Shown: positions 22,321 through 32,779 of the stretch, in pieces | Position numbering within the stretch: the stretch's first letter is position 1 | Layout: each line of letters opens with the position of its first letter | From: Crocodylus rhombifer | Lineage: Eukaryota > Chordata > Crocodylia > Crocodylidae | Reading direction: 5' to 3' | NCBI GenBank assembly: GCA_038503035.1 | Contig: JAVSML010024714.1 | Span: 42,135-106,134 of the forward strand | Length of the DNA: 64,000 nucleotides | Notes under the pieces: model-generated | Databases searched by the model: none | What the model was told of the DNA's origin: nothing | What the model saw: only the letters and a program-made list of their open reading frames with translations | Program-made: the position numbers and the translations under genes

Positions 22321-22839
22321 CCTTGGGCCCAAGTAACTGTCCACCCCAGCAGTCTCCTGCTCCCTGACTCCCTTCTGAGGCAAACTCAATAGGCGCTCCT
22401 GTTTGCTGACCTCTGTTCACTTCTCTGTACCCTCTGCTGATGAAGGCTCATGAAATGCCTGGGGTTACTGCAGCACTTGCTGAATTATAACACACTAGAC
22501 ACTTTGCAAATTGGCTGGGAGAGGACTTATCACTATCTATTTATGCACACTTTTGCTCCATTTGCTAGTTAGCTCTGCTGTGTCTGCTTCTCTCCTAGAG
22601 ACTCTAGAAAAGGTACTGTGATACCTGAAAGCTTGTCTGAATCTATTCCAACCATGCAGTTGGGCCAATAAAAGATATAATTCACAAAAATGTTTGCGTC
22701 TCGCGTATCATTTACATTGACACGTCTCTTAATTTAAAAACACTCCTTTGTTGCATATACTTAGTCAACATAACATTAATTAGACATTGCTTGGTAACAT
22801 TATGGAATATGAATCCTTTGAAGGCTCAGTTAGGCTCCA
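22321..22839. other. Intronic sequence with a short repeat tail
   Basis: Mostly anonymous. The segment 22620-22690 contains 'CTGAAAGCTTGTCTGAATC' and 'GGCCAATAAAAGATATAAT', which closely resembles part of 43639-43745 and probably derives from the same repeat family. Confidence 0.45.
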
Positions 22840-23215
22840 GAGCGGTGAGAGACGTGTGGGTGAAGCCCACTGCGACCCCGCTCCCCCGAAGCCCCCCAGA
22901 CACCCCCTCAGCAGCCGCAGAGCCCCCTGCCAACCCCCAGCACAGCCAGAGGTAAGAGGGCTCGTGGTGGGAAGGGGTTAACTCCTCGCTCCCTGGGAGG
23001 AGGCCGCTGCCTGGAGCCAGGCCGGGTCAAGCCCCCGCCCAGGCCCCTACTTGGCCCAGCCCCCCAGGGAGAGAGAAGAGAAGGAGTAGGGTACTCACCA
23101 GTCCCCCTCCTGTAGGGCAGGGCCCCCCAAATCCCGGGCAGGGCCCCCCTGGCCTGAGAAACCAGCGTTCCCCGATGGCAGGCCCACTGCGCATGCGCGC
23201 AGTTTAAAGGCCCGC
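22840..23215. other. CpG-containing GC-rich segment directly upstream of CR1
   Basis: Strongly GC-rich with several CpG sites, including GCGCATGCGCGC near 23189. It abuts the CR1 ORF1 fragment without a visible boundary. It may be the GC-rich 5' UTR of the same CR1 joined to the end of ORF1 by an internal deletion, or an unrelated insert. No protein is recognised. Confidence 0.4.
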
Positions 23216-23220
23216 CAAAC

Positions 23221-23415
23221 AAGGGAAAAAAGCTCAGTGAACCAAAGACTGTGGAGCTGGTGTCATTGGGAAGGCTTTGCTTCCATGAACACAGCCTGCT
23301 CTTTGGCAAGAGAGGCAGCGAGCTGCTGGGAAGAGATGGCCTCCACCTCTCCCCCCTGGGGAGGAGGCTCTTCTCAGCCAGGCTGGCTGACCTGCTCCAC
23401 CGGGCTTTAAACTAA
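23221..23415 (+). pseudogene. CR1 ORF1 C-terminal fragment (esterase end)
   Basis: The frame ending at TAA 23413-23415 encodes the end of the CR1 ORF1 esterase. It reads 'FGKRGSELLGRDGLHLSPLG' then 'RRLFSARLADLLHRALN'. The DGLHL motif supplies the D-x-x-H residues of the last SGNH block, and the 'LADLLHRALN' ending matches the stop of ORF1 in the older copy at about 20.9 kb. The GDSL and GTND blocks that should precede it are absent, so ORF1 is truncated or internally deleted. ORF2 follows within 15 bases, as expected of CR1 gene order. Confidence 0.85.
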
Positions 23416-23427
23416 GCCTGCTGGGGG

Positions 23428-26320
23428 ATGGGGGGGACTACTGCCATTGCTGGCCCGCTGAGCAACCCTTGCAAAGCCAGCAGACCAAGGCACTTAAGGG
23501 AGCCCACCCCTGCCCCAGCCCTGGCACAATCTGTGGGCAAGGCAAGAGCCCCCAAGGGCACACTTGCCTGCCTGTACATTAATGCCAGGAGCCTGGGCAA
23601 CAAGCAGGACGAGCTCGTCCTCCTGCTCAGTGCAAAGAATTATGATGTCATTGGGATAATGGAGACCTGGTGGGACTCCACCCATGACTGGACCACGGGT
23701 ATAGAGGGCTATACCCTGTACAGAAGGGATCGTGTTGACAAAAGGGGCGGGGGTGTAGCTCTCTATGTGAAGGAAAGCTACATGTCCCTGCAAGCTGATG
23801 TTGGCGACCAGCATGGACAGCTAGAGACCCTCTGGGTAAAAATTCGTGGGGAATACGGCACAGGGGACACAACGGTGGGAGTCTACTACAGACCTCCCAC
23901 TCAAAGTCCTGAGCTTGACCAGGAGTTCACCCGGGAACTCACTGAGGCCGCTTGCTCCAGGACCTTGGTTGTCATGGGTGACTTCAATTACCCAGACATC
24001 TCATGGGAAGATCACTCAGCAAAATCCGAGTGGTCGCAAAGCTTTCTCTCGTGCATGGATGACCTCTACCTGACTCAAGAAGTCTATGGGCCAACGAGAG
24101 GCAAAGCGCTGCTCGACCTGATACTAGCTATGGGGGACGACCTAATCGGCGACCTAGTGATCGATGGGAAGCTGGGTGACATTGACCACGAGCTGATCAC
24201 CTTCACCATCCACCATAAAGCTGGCAAGTCAGTCAGCAGCACAGAAGTCCTTCACTTCAGAAAAGCCGACTTTGACAAGCTCAAGAGGCTTGTCAGTCAG
24301 GCCCTCAGGGACCATGACCCCAGGGAGACGGGAGTTCAAGAAGAGTGGTTGCTTCTCAAGGAAGCGATCCTCAATGCACAAGCTAAATCTATTCCAACAC
24401 GGAGGAAAGGCAGCAAGAAGGCACAGCAGCCCTCCTGGCTCTCCAGGGACCTAGTGGACCTCCTGCGGCTAAAAAGGAAAGCCTACAAAGGATGGAGGAC
24501 GGGATTCACCTCCAAGGAGGATTATTCTGCACTGGTCTGGTCCTGCAGGGAGCAAACCAGGAAAGCCAAGGCTGCAACTGAACTCCAACTAGCTTCAAGC
24601 ATCAAGGACAACAAAAAGTCCTTTTTCAGATATGTGGGGAGCCGGAGGAAAAGCAAGGGCAACGTTGGACCCCTGCTAAACCAGATGGGGCAACTGACAA
24701 CTGATGCCCAGGAAAAAGCCAACCTATTAAATAGGTACTTTGCGTCAGTCTTTCATCAGTCCCATTGGACGCCCATGCCTGCTATGGGAGAGGGAGATCC
24801 GGGTGTTGGGGATCCCCTACCCTCCATAAATGCTGACCTCATGAAGGAACACCTTGAGAAGCTGGATACCTTCAAGTCAGCCGGCCCTGACAATCTTCAC
24901 CCCAGGGTACTCAAGGAGCTGGCGAGTGTCATAGCCCAGCCCCTGGCACGGATCTTTGAAAACTCCTGGCGCTCTGGTGTAGTGCCCGAAGACTGGAAGA
25001 AAGCCAACGTGGTGCCGATCTTCAAGAAAGGGAGGAGAGTGGATCCGGCTAACTACAGGCCCATTAGCCTGACTTCTATCCTGGGGAAGATCTTAGAAAA
25101 GTTTATTAAGGAGGCCATCCTTGAGGGACTGGCCCAGGCTAACATCCTAAGGGATAGCCAGCATGGGTTTGTTGCAGGTAGGTCTTGTTTGACCAATCTC
25201 ATTTCCTTCTATGACCAGGTGACCTGGACAAGGGAGAAGAGATTGATGTCATATATCTTGACTTCAAAAAAGCTTTTGATCTGGTATCCCATGATCACCT
25301 CTTGGCCAAACTGCCCAGTTGTGGCCTTGGCTCCACCACGATCCGCTGGCTGGGAAATTGGCTCCGTGGTCAGACCCAGAGGGTTGTAATCGATGGCAGT
25401 CACTCATCGTGGTGCCCTGTGACCAGTGGGGTCCCTCAAGGCTCTGTCCTTGGACCCATACTGTTCAACATCTTCATTAATGATGTGGACATTGGAGTCA
25501 GGAGTGGACTGGCCAAGTTCGCTGATGACACGAAACTTTGGGGCAAAGCATCCACGCCAGAAGATAGGCAGGTGATCCAGGCTGACCTGGTCAAGCTCAG
25601 CAAATGGGCAGACGAGAACCTCATGGTGTTTAACACCGAAAAATGCAAGGTTCTCCACGTTGGGAGGAAAAACCTGCAGCTTCCTTATAGGCTCGGCAGT
25701 GCTACGTTGGATAGCACTACAGAAGAAAGAGACTTGGGGGTCATCATTGACCACAAGATGAACATGAGCCTCCAATGCGATGCTGCGGCTAGTAAAGCGA
25801 CCAAAATGCTGGCGTGCATCCATAGATGCTTCTCGAGCAAATCCCGGGACGTCATTCTCCCCTTCTACTCAGCCTTGGTGAGGCCGCAGCTGGAGTACTG
25901 CGTCCAGTTTTGGGCTCCACAATTCAAAAAGGATGTGGAGAAGCTTGAGAGAGTCCAGAGGAGAGCCACGCGCATGATCAGAGGTCAGGAAAACGGATCT
26001 TACGATGACAGGCTGAGAGCCATGGGACTCTTTAGCCTGGAAAAGCGTAGGCTCAGGGGTGATGTGATGGCCACCTATAAGTTTATCGGGGTGATCACCA
26101 GGATCTGGGGGAACGTTTGTTCACCAGAGCACCCCAAGGGATGACTAGGTCGAATGGTCACAAACTCCTACAAGACCGTTTCAGGCTGGACATAAGGAAG
26201 AATTTCTTTACTGTCCGAGCCCCCAAGGTCTGGAACAGTCTGCCAGCGGAGGTGGTTCAAGCACCTACATTGAACACCTTCAAGAGTAAATTGGATGCTT
26301 ATCTTGCTGGGATCCTATGA
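23428..26320 (+). pseudogene. CR1 ORF2: endonuclease-reverse transcriptase with two frameshifts
   Basis: The first frame (23428-25389) holds a full APE-type endonuclease: 'YINARSLGNK' (N52), 'GIMETWW' (E79), 'GVYYRPPTQ', 'VVMGDFNYPDISWE' (D185, N187) and 'DIDHELITF' (D253, H254). It continues into RT blocks 'NYRPISLTSILGKILEK' (about residue 542) and 'SQHGFVAGRSCLTNL'. Near 25226 bases are lost and the frame moves to one that gives 'VIYLDFKKAFDLVSH' (block A), 'GVPQGSVLGPILFN' (block B) and 'FADD' (about 25518). Near 26110 it shifts again to the C-terminal 'FRLDIRKNFFTVRAP' segment, ending at TGA 26318-26320. The usual S-D-H endonuclease motif is I-D-H here. The frameshifts make this copy a pseudogene, although its catalytic residues are still readable. 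Confidence 0.92.
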
Positions 26321-26424
26321 CCCCAGCTGACTTCCTGCCTTTTGGGCAGGGGGCTGGACTCGATGATCTCCCGAGGTCCCTTCCAGCCCTGATGTCTACA
26401 AAATCTATGAAATCTATGAAGCTT

Positions 26425-27420
26425 GCCCTTCAGTAAGCTACCTTCATTTCTAACCATTCAAAATAAGACCTCTAGATACTACCATAGTTATAACAACTGA
26501 GTAAAATAAGCTAGGTGATCCATTACAAAATGCTACAGACTTCTTTTCAGTTCTGTTTTTAATGGGTTTCTCTGATCAATACAATTTTGAGAAAAATGAC
26601 AGGAAAATAACTATGCTACTCTTTCTTATGAATAATATTATAATGCAAAATATGTTATATCTAATTCTCAATATATTTACATAGATGATATTATGACATA
26701 AAAATAAAGCAAAATCATATTGTATTGTGAAAACATCTATAGCATGAAACTAACCATACGGTCAAGGCAAAATTTTTATCAGTCATAGACAAAAAGATTA
26801 GCACAGAGAAAATTAAGTCTCAGACAAAAGTTTACATATGACAGTAAAGAATGTGTCCTGTTCAGCTGTTTTAGCTATTTATATGATAAACACTGATCAT
26901 CGATATAGGCCTACTTTTAAAGGTATATGTTCAAGTTCAAATTAATCTTCCTTTGACAAGATCTGCCTAATATTTCAATGTTAGACAACATTTCCAGGGT
27001 CTGAATTTACAGTAGACCTATTGGACATTTTAAAGTTATAATCCAGACCCTACGTTTGCTTCAAAAGAAAATAGTTCCTTAAAAAAAACACTTCCATATA
27101 TTTGTGCTTATTAAGGGAAAAAAGCAGAAGGAGACTCTTATTCTCCATCCATAAAACAGAATTTTATGCTTCAAGAATAGTTTCTATTCCTCCTCCTTTT
27201 CCAATACAGACAGATATTATCCAAGAAGTGCTTACAGGGTTTTTTGGATAGAAGTATGACTTTAAACGACAATACCTACTTTGGCCAGATATGGAGTTTA
27301 TTCCACTTTTATTCCAGAATAAAGGTGTTTTATTTCAATTTCGCTTAATCCACTTTTTGGGCAGAATGAGATGAACCAGAAGAAAGCACACTTATCCAGA
27401 ATCAGAGACTAGGGACAGAA
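26425..27420. other. AT-rich intronic sequence
   Basis: Unique-looking AT-rich DNA. The words 'TTCCACTTTTATTCCAGAATAAAGG' near 27300 may be an old transposon end, but this is not secure. No exon is seen. Confidence 0.45.
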
Positions 27421-27424
27421 TTTA

Positions 27425-28165
27425 CATATAAGCCATCAAAAAGTCATCATATAAGTCATCAGAAACTGGTTTAAGCCTATAACAGAAATTCAGTGCACAT
27501 AAACCAGTTTCAAAATGGCTGAAACTGGTTTAAGATCAACCTGGTTGAATATAGTATCAGACTTAATTGATTTGGGTCAAACTGGTTTATGAAACTTCTG
27601 TCCCAAACCCTTTCTTGGTTCAAGTTAAATCACAGTCCCCCAGCATGCTTTCCAGCCCTGGGCTATCTGGTCTAGCAGAGAAGGGTTGGGCAGGGGGAAA
27701 GGAAGCAGGGACTGGCTCCCCTCCCCAGGCTGGGGTATGGGGCCAGGGAGTGGGATTAAACTTCCCTTCGCCTGAGTACAGAGCTGCCCTGTCCTGCTAA
27801 AAAACCCTACTTCTGGCACCGACTGTGAACTACTAATCCCAGAGGCACCTGGAAACAGGAAGAGGAAGTGATGAGCAACTCTGCTGTGATTCTGGACTGC
27901 AAATCCAAAAGACTTTGGGGGCAGCAGGAAGAGGAAGCAAACACACAGCCCATACTGGCTATGTGCCAGAGAGCCATGCTCTAGTTCCCACTGGCTTCTG
28001 GCCTGAGCTACTGCAGCTATGTGGCTGCATTTCTTGAATCAAAAATGAATGTCTGTACAGTTGTTTCTCAGTTTAATCTCTGCGACTTAAACTAGCCTGA
28101 AAAGACTGAATTGATTCAGCCTTGGGCTTTTTGACTGTCTGTATTAAGCCAGAGTGCCCACATAA
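27425..28165. mobile_element. Non-autonomous DNA element, family C copy 1
   Basis: Shares a long series of landmarks with 57700-58090 in the same order: 'CATAAACCAGTTTCAAAATGG' (57.7 kb: 'CATAAACCACTTTCAAAATGG'), 'AGTATCAGACTTAA', 'TCATAGTCCCCCAGCATCC' versus 'TCACAGTCCCCCAGCATGC', 'GGCTTCTGGCC', and 'TTGATTCAGCC' with 'TTTTTGACTGTCTGTATT'. The interior has several repeats of AAACTGGTTTA. There is no transposase. It is likely hAT-related but the family cannot be named. Confidence 0.65.
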
Positions 28166-30305
28166 GGAGAACAGCTATTCCAGAATATCTCCCTGTATAC
28201 ACAAACCCTAAGCGGACACTTTTCTAGTATGAATGCAATTGTAAAGAAAGACAGAAGGAACACATGAGTCAGAGCAACAACGCTACAGATTTTAAAGTAT
28301 ACTTACCTATACCATTAAAATTCTGAAGTAAAAAAAAAATTATATGAAAGTCACTATAGTCACATGGAAATGGATCTCCAGTTTAGGGACAAGAATAATT
28401 TTAACCACATTGACTTGCATCTTATGCTTCACAATAGTTATATTTATACAGTATGGAATATAGAAACTCTTCTTTAAAAATTGCTATAAAAGTCTAGCAT
28501 GGACATCCGTGCATTTACGTTTCAAGGGCAAGATATAGATTATAACATAAGAACAAATTCTTTGAGTCAAAATTGGTCTAGCCATTAGGTACTTATGAAT
28601 GACTTCTTCCCCTCTAAGAGTTTTCAGGGCCCACCTACAATCCATGAACTGAAATGACCAGTCTCCAAACAGAAGCACCATCTCCTATTCTAAGTCTTCC
28701 ACAAGGACACACTCGTATCTCAACTCAGTAATGGTATATTTCAATAAATAATGACCCTGTTTTTCTAGTCTATTTTTGAAGCCCCAGAATTGAGCAACTG
28801 TTTCCCCCTTCCTTCAGCACAGTGAAAAAAGTTACCTATAGAGACAGCAAAGATGCCTTCTTCACTTGAGGTTAGTCTTGTTTCACCACAACTAGGAAAA
28901 CTGATTTTTCTAAGGGTGAACCAGAGTTGCTGTGGCTCTAACTATCAGTAAAAGCAAATCTTCATTTTCATAAAGGACACAGAAACAACGAGAATCTTAT
29001 CCATTTTAAAATGGCAACCTAAACCTACAGTGAACACAGGGTAAATCACCACTCATTCCAATGCCCATCTGCTGGAGGTGGAAAGAAAATGCACTCCATT
29101 TGTGAATCCAAGACAAAACAGAAAAAGAATGCAGCTCATGCACCAAATCAGCTTGATTCAAATAAAAATATCTCAAACAACAGTCTTCTCATTTTTTCTC
29201 TATGGAGCAGGAAGGACTGTGGAGACTAAACACGAGAAGATACAGAAGCAAAAATGGTTCCTTATGGACTAGTTTGAGACTGTGGTTCCCTCAAAAACAA
29301 ACAAACAAAAACCCAACCCGGGGAATTCTGATGGAAAGAAAAGATGTAAAAACAACAGTAGGCAAATATTTTCTTCTTACTACCTGCTCCCTTCCCCCCC
29401 ACCCAAAAAAACCCCAACAACAACAAAATAAATCAGTTGTCAACTTACTAAATTTACATATCTTAAGGGGGGAGGAAGACAAGTATTGTCTGATCTATCC
29501 AAGTTAGAGAGACAATCAAACAAGAAGGAAATTTTCCAAACATAACTACCAGAATAATCGAAGCCTCTCTAGAATGTGATTTTTCCTCCATGCCACACTA
29601 CTTCCTCCTGCAAAAAATATCCTTAGCTTACACCATCACTACCGATTCAGCCACAAACAACCAACACTTTTCAATTTATTCAAAGGTGGAAAATATTGTG
29701 GCATTTCATCTGTTTTGGCTCTATAGCTTTTTTTTTTTGAGGTTGGGAATACATAGGTCAAATGGCTTTTGGTCTTGCCAAACCCAGTGGGGTTGGATTG
29801 TTTATAGAGAAAGCAAAGAAAGTGGTGGTGGAGTTGAGCGATACTTTGGGGGCTTGACCTGGACATCTTAACACTTACGTTTCTAGATGTCCAACTGTGA
29901 CCTCAGCACTATATATTGCTTATTCTTTAGTATTCAGACTGGAGCCTCCACAGACTTGCACAATTTTGTGTGTGCTATCCATTGGAAACAGTAAGTTCAA
30001 ATCCTTTTACTACTTATCAGAAAGACCTTCCAAGTAGCTGAAAGAATTTGGAAATGCAGGTCATGTCCATACAGGAAACAGTGCTATAATTTTCATAAAA
30101 ATAAGGCCATCATAGACTTCCTGCAATAATGTGGAGAATCTGGCTATGTACAACTTAAGAATTCCAGTCTGAGGTTGTGAACACTTTGTGAATACTTGTA
30201 CCAAACTACAGACTCCATGTTGACTGAGAGGCCAGTCTGTCTTCTCTGCCATCTTCTTACCTCCTTCTACATAATTCCCTGGGGTAGTGGCACAAGGCTA
30301 ATACT
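28166..30305. other. Intronic sequence, nothing recognised
   Basis: AT-rich sequence with small A-rich/C-rich runs at 29290-29320 and 29390-29430. No exon or RNA gene found. Confidence 0.5.
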
Positions 30306-30310
30306 AGAGC

Positions 30311-30538
30311 AGTGATTCTTATCCCGGGTGCGACAGTTGAGGTTAGGGTTTACAAAAATGATTCACAAGATAGAGCAAGAGATTTAAAATAAAAATCTAT
30401 AATTTGAGTTCTTTGCAACAGAAAGACTGCTCTATTTTTCTGAAGACTAAAAAGAGCATAAAAACTAAGAGCTGGCATTTTTCAAGGGGTGCCTCAAGTT
30501 TACCCAGGGATCAATCGAGTCTAAAAAGGGTGAGAACC
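30311..30538. mobile_element. hAT-like MITE, family D copy 1
   Basis: Begins 'CAGTGATTCTTATCC' and ends 'AGGGTGAGAACCACAG', the inverted ends of a short hAT-type element. Internally it carries the family word 'TTCTTTGCAACAGAAAGA'. The duplication at its borders is not clear. It lies immediately before a second member of the same family. Confidence 0.65.
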
Positions 30539-30562
30539 ACAGAAGAAGTTCTGTTTTTTAGA

Positions 30563-30825
30563 CCAGTGATTTTCAACCAGGGTGCAAGGGTGCTGCCAGA
30601 TCCTTCAAAGGGAGCTGCGAAGTGTGAGGAGATAAGCAGGGACGTACAGGTTCAGGCTTGTCCCTGCCTGGCCAATCCCCTACCTTCATTATCCAGTCCC
30701 TCTGCAAGAAGGTATGTATGCACTGTAATATATAAATTAGTTTTTGAAATGGGTGACACTCAATTCACAAAAGTGATGCAGGGGTGCCTTGAGTCCAAAA
30801 AGGTTGAGAAACACTGTCTTAGACC
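30563..30825. mobile_element. hAT-like MITE, family D copy 2, with target-site duplication
   Basis: Begins 'CAGTGATTTTCAACC' and ends 'GGTTGAGAAACACTG', which are inverse complements at 13 of 15 positions. The flanks are TTTTAGAC on the left and TCTTAGAC on the right, an 8-bp duplication with one mismatch, as expected for a hAT insertion. The interior differs from the neighbour copy, so this is a separate insertion rather than a tandem duplication. Confidence 0.75.
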
Positions 30826-30829
30826 TTGA

Positions 30830-31235
30830 TAATCTTCTCTTTAAATAATAGAACATCCCTGAACAAAGAAAGGGACCACACTTTAAAGTCTGGTTCAGTT
30901 CAGCAGGCTAGTGATTAAGCAATACATCACCTGGTGGGGGCCCTAGAATACCTTGTGAAGCTGATAAGTGGGGCGGAGGGGAGGAGCCATGAGACAATGG
31001 AGACTGCAACTGGAGTCTATTCTTACCAGCTGTTTTAAAGAGCAGACGCAGAAAGCAAGAAAAAAGGGGAGGATCCCTGACATCCTAGAAAACTCTATCT
31101 TAAATCCAAAGAATGATTCAGTAGAGGCAGGGAAGAAAATATAGGCATTTCATTGCTTTGCCTTAAACCTGTATCTATCTTTTGTGCTGTCTAAAGAAAG
31201 AATATTTGTTTTATAGTCCCTTTGGCAAGATCCAT
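30830..31235. other. Intronic spacer, nothing recognised
   Basis: Short anonymous sequence between the hAT-like pair and the fold-back MITE. Confidence 0.4.
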
Positions 31236-31239
31236 GTGT

Positions 31240-31580
31240 TAAGGCTACTTGCAGATGTTAAAAACACAAACAAAAATAAAAACAAAACTTGTTTTACAGG
31301 AAGCAGCAGTGCGTTACTTTGACCTGGCTCCACAGTGTCTGTATACAGCGGGTGCTTTAGTGGGGATCTTTTGGTGCTTTTAGCTAAAACTGACTCAACG
31401 AGCTATTAAATAAAAATGCCCAAAAAGCCCCACTAAAGCACCCAATCTATACAGACATCAGGTGAGCCAGGTCCAACTAACACGGTGCCTCTTCTGGGCA
31501 TGTGCTGGGCTCCGTGCAGGAGAGTGACAAGTTTAAAGTAAAGCACTGCTTTTTTTGTTTGTTTAACATCTGCAAGCAAC
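31240..31580. mobile_element. Fold-back MITE, family A copy 2
   Basis: Same family as 9737-10126. The left end 'AAGGCTACTTGCAGATGTTA' is mirrored by the right end 'TAACATCTGCAAGCAACC'. Inner arms 'GGGTGCTTTAGTGGGG' and 'CCCCACTAAAGCACCC' are a perfect inverse pair around an axis near 31395. The T-rich part of the right arm is short here, unlike the expanded T/G tract of copy 1. No coding capacity. Confidence 0.82.
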
Positions 31581-31706
31581 CCATGTACTTCAAGTATCGG
31601 TGTGTTTCTGGGGGAAGTAAACTGTAAACCAGTGCCCGTAAAATTAGAACTCGAGGAAAAGATATGCTTAAGTAGCTGGGGTATCAACACTTGTCCTGGG
31701 AAACCA

Positions 31707-32064
31707 GTAGGGCTGTGTGAAGCTTCAGTAGCCAAACTGATTTGAAGGAGATTCGGCCTGATTCAGGGGCTTAAACTCCAAATCTGAATTGAATCAGTAG
31801 ACCCATTAAAAAAAGGTCCAAATCAAACTGGAAGCCTCTGAATCGATTCGGAGATTCGGGCCATTCCCACTCGCCACCGCAAGGAGATGGACCCAGGCTC
31901 TGTGCCAGTAAGTAAGGGGTAGAGGAGGTGGAGGAGGGGACCATGGGGGGGGGAACTCCCGCCCAGCCCCCACTGGCTCCCCCAACCCCCCTGAGTAATC
32001 CCCACCAGCCCCAACCCCCATCCACTCCCCCAGCCCTCCCCACAGTTGCCCCAGCATCCTGGCA

Positions 32065-32117
<53 letters not shown>

Positions 32118-32775
32118 CAACAATCAGGGCCTCTGTGGGCTCGTAGCAGAGCCCCCCCATGCAGCAGGGATCACTCCCTCTGCCTGGCACCCACACAACA
32201 GTTACTGCATTGTACGAGTGCAGTGCAGCTTGGTAAGGTGCTGCGCACTGTCCCAGAGCTGGGGCAGCTCCAGCAGTCACCCAGAACCTGGCAGCGCTCG
32301 GCGTGAGCAGCCCCAGCTCCCGGACAGCACGCAGAGCTGTGCTGCACCCATGCAATGTGCCAGCTGCCCCATAGGAGGGGGGAGTTGATCCCTGCTGCCC
32401 TGCACTACAGAGGGGAGCTCTGCCATGAGCCCCCAGGGGCCCTGATCACTCCTGCTGCAGCCAGCGAGTGCAGGGTTGTTGGTTTTTGTTTTTGTTTTTT
32501 TTTTAAAGTGCCAGGATGTTGGGACCGGGCAGGGCAGCCATTGGGGGGGGGCTGGGGAAGTGAGTGGGGCCCCACTTGCTGCTGCCACGCTCCCACTGCC
32601 AACACTGCTGCTGCTGCCTGTTCGATTCAAAGGAGATTCAGCCCAATATGGTGGCCGAATCTCCAAGTCCAAATCAAAATTAGGACAGTGATTCTACTAA
32701 TTGTAGTAATCAACTAATTGAATCACTTGCCCTCTGAAACAGCTGAAACTGAAGCTGAATCAAACACTTGTCTAG
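31707..32775. mobile_element. Non-autonomous DNA element, family E copy 1, with poly-A hairpin arms
   Basis: Starts 'AGTAGGGCTGTGTGAAGC', followed by many 'GGAGATTCGGCC' and 'GAATCGATTCGG' words, and ends near 32775 with an inverse-like 'GAAACTGAAGCTGAATCAAAC'. A second copy of the start lies at 58784. The GC-rich interior contains an inverted pair: 'CATCCTGGCACTTTA' running into 48 As (32069-32116), and a T-rich tract (32481-32503) running into 'TAAAGTGCCAGGATG'. There is no transposase frame. Confidence 0.65.
32069..32116 (+). repeat. Uninterrupted run of 48 adenines
   Basis: A pure A48 homopolymer lies at the loop-proximal end of the left arm of an internal inverted repeat. The right arm carries the complementary T-rich tract at 32481-32503. 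It is not preceded by a polyadenylation signal or a coding sequence, so it is not a retrogene tail. The length may be partly an assembly artefact. Confidence 0.95.
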
Positions 32776-32779
32776 AAAC

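Larger units (their letters stand above)
23216..26421 (+). mobile_element. CR1 LINE with ORF1 C-terminus and nearly full ORF2
   Basis: A sense-strand CR1 contains the last part of ORF1, all of ORF2 (frameshifted) and the 3' UTR with 'GGGGCTGGACTCGATGATCT'. It ends in a short AATCTATG repeat (26397-26421), the hallmark CR1 tail. Its 3' third matches the antisense copy at 13.9-14.8 kb. It is the longest CR1 here with an endonuclease that is still readable. The frame between 23428 and about 25225 has no stop, indicating a moderately young insertion. Confidence 0.92.

Noticed and set aside
22840..23215. Host gene promoter or first exon of MSRB3
   Set aside because: It lies downstream of the recognised exons in gene orientation and directly abuts CR1 ORF1.
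32069..32116. A48 as a retrogene or SINE poly-A tail
   Set aside because: No upstream gene-like sequence, polyadenylation signal or flanking duplication, and the tract is mirrored by a T tract in a hairpin arm.
32046..32146. Lysine-rich and phenylalanine-rich frames across the A48 tract
   Set aside because: Translation of a homopolymer inside a transposon, not a gene.
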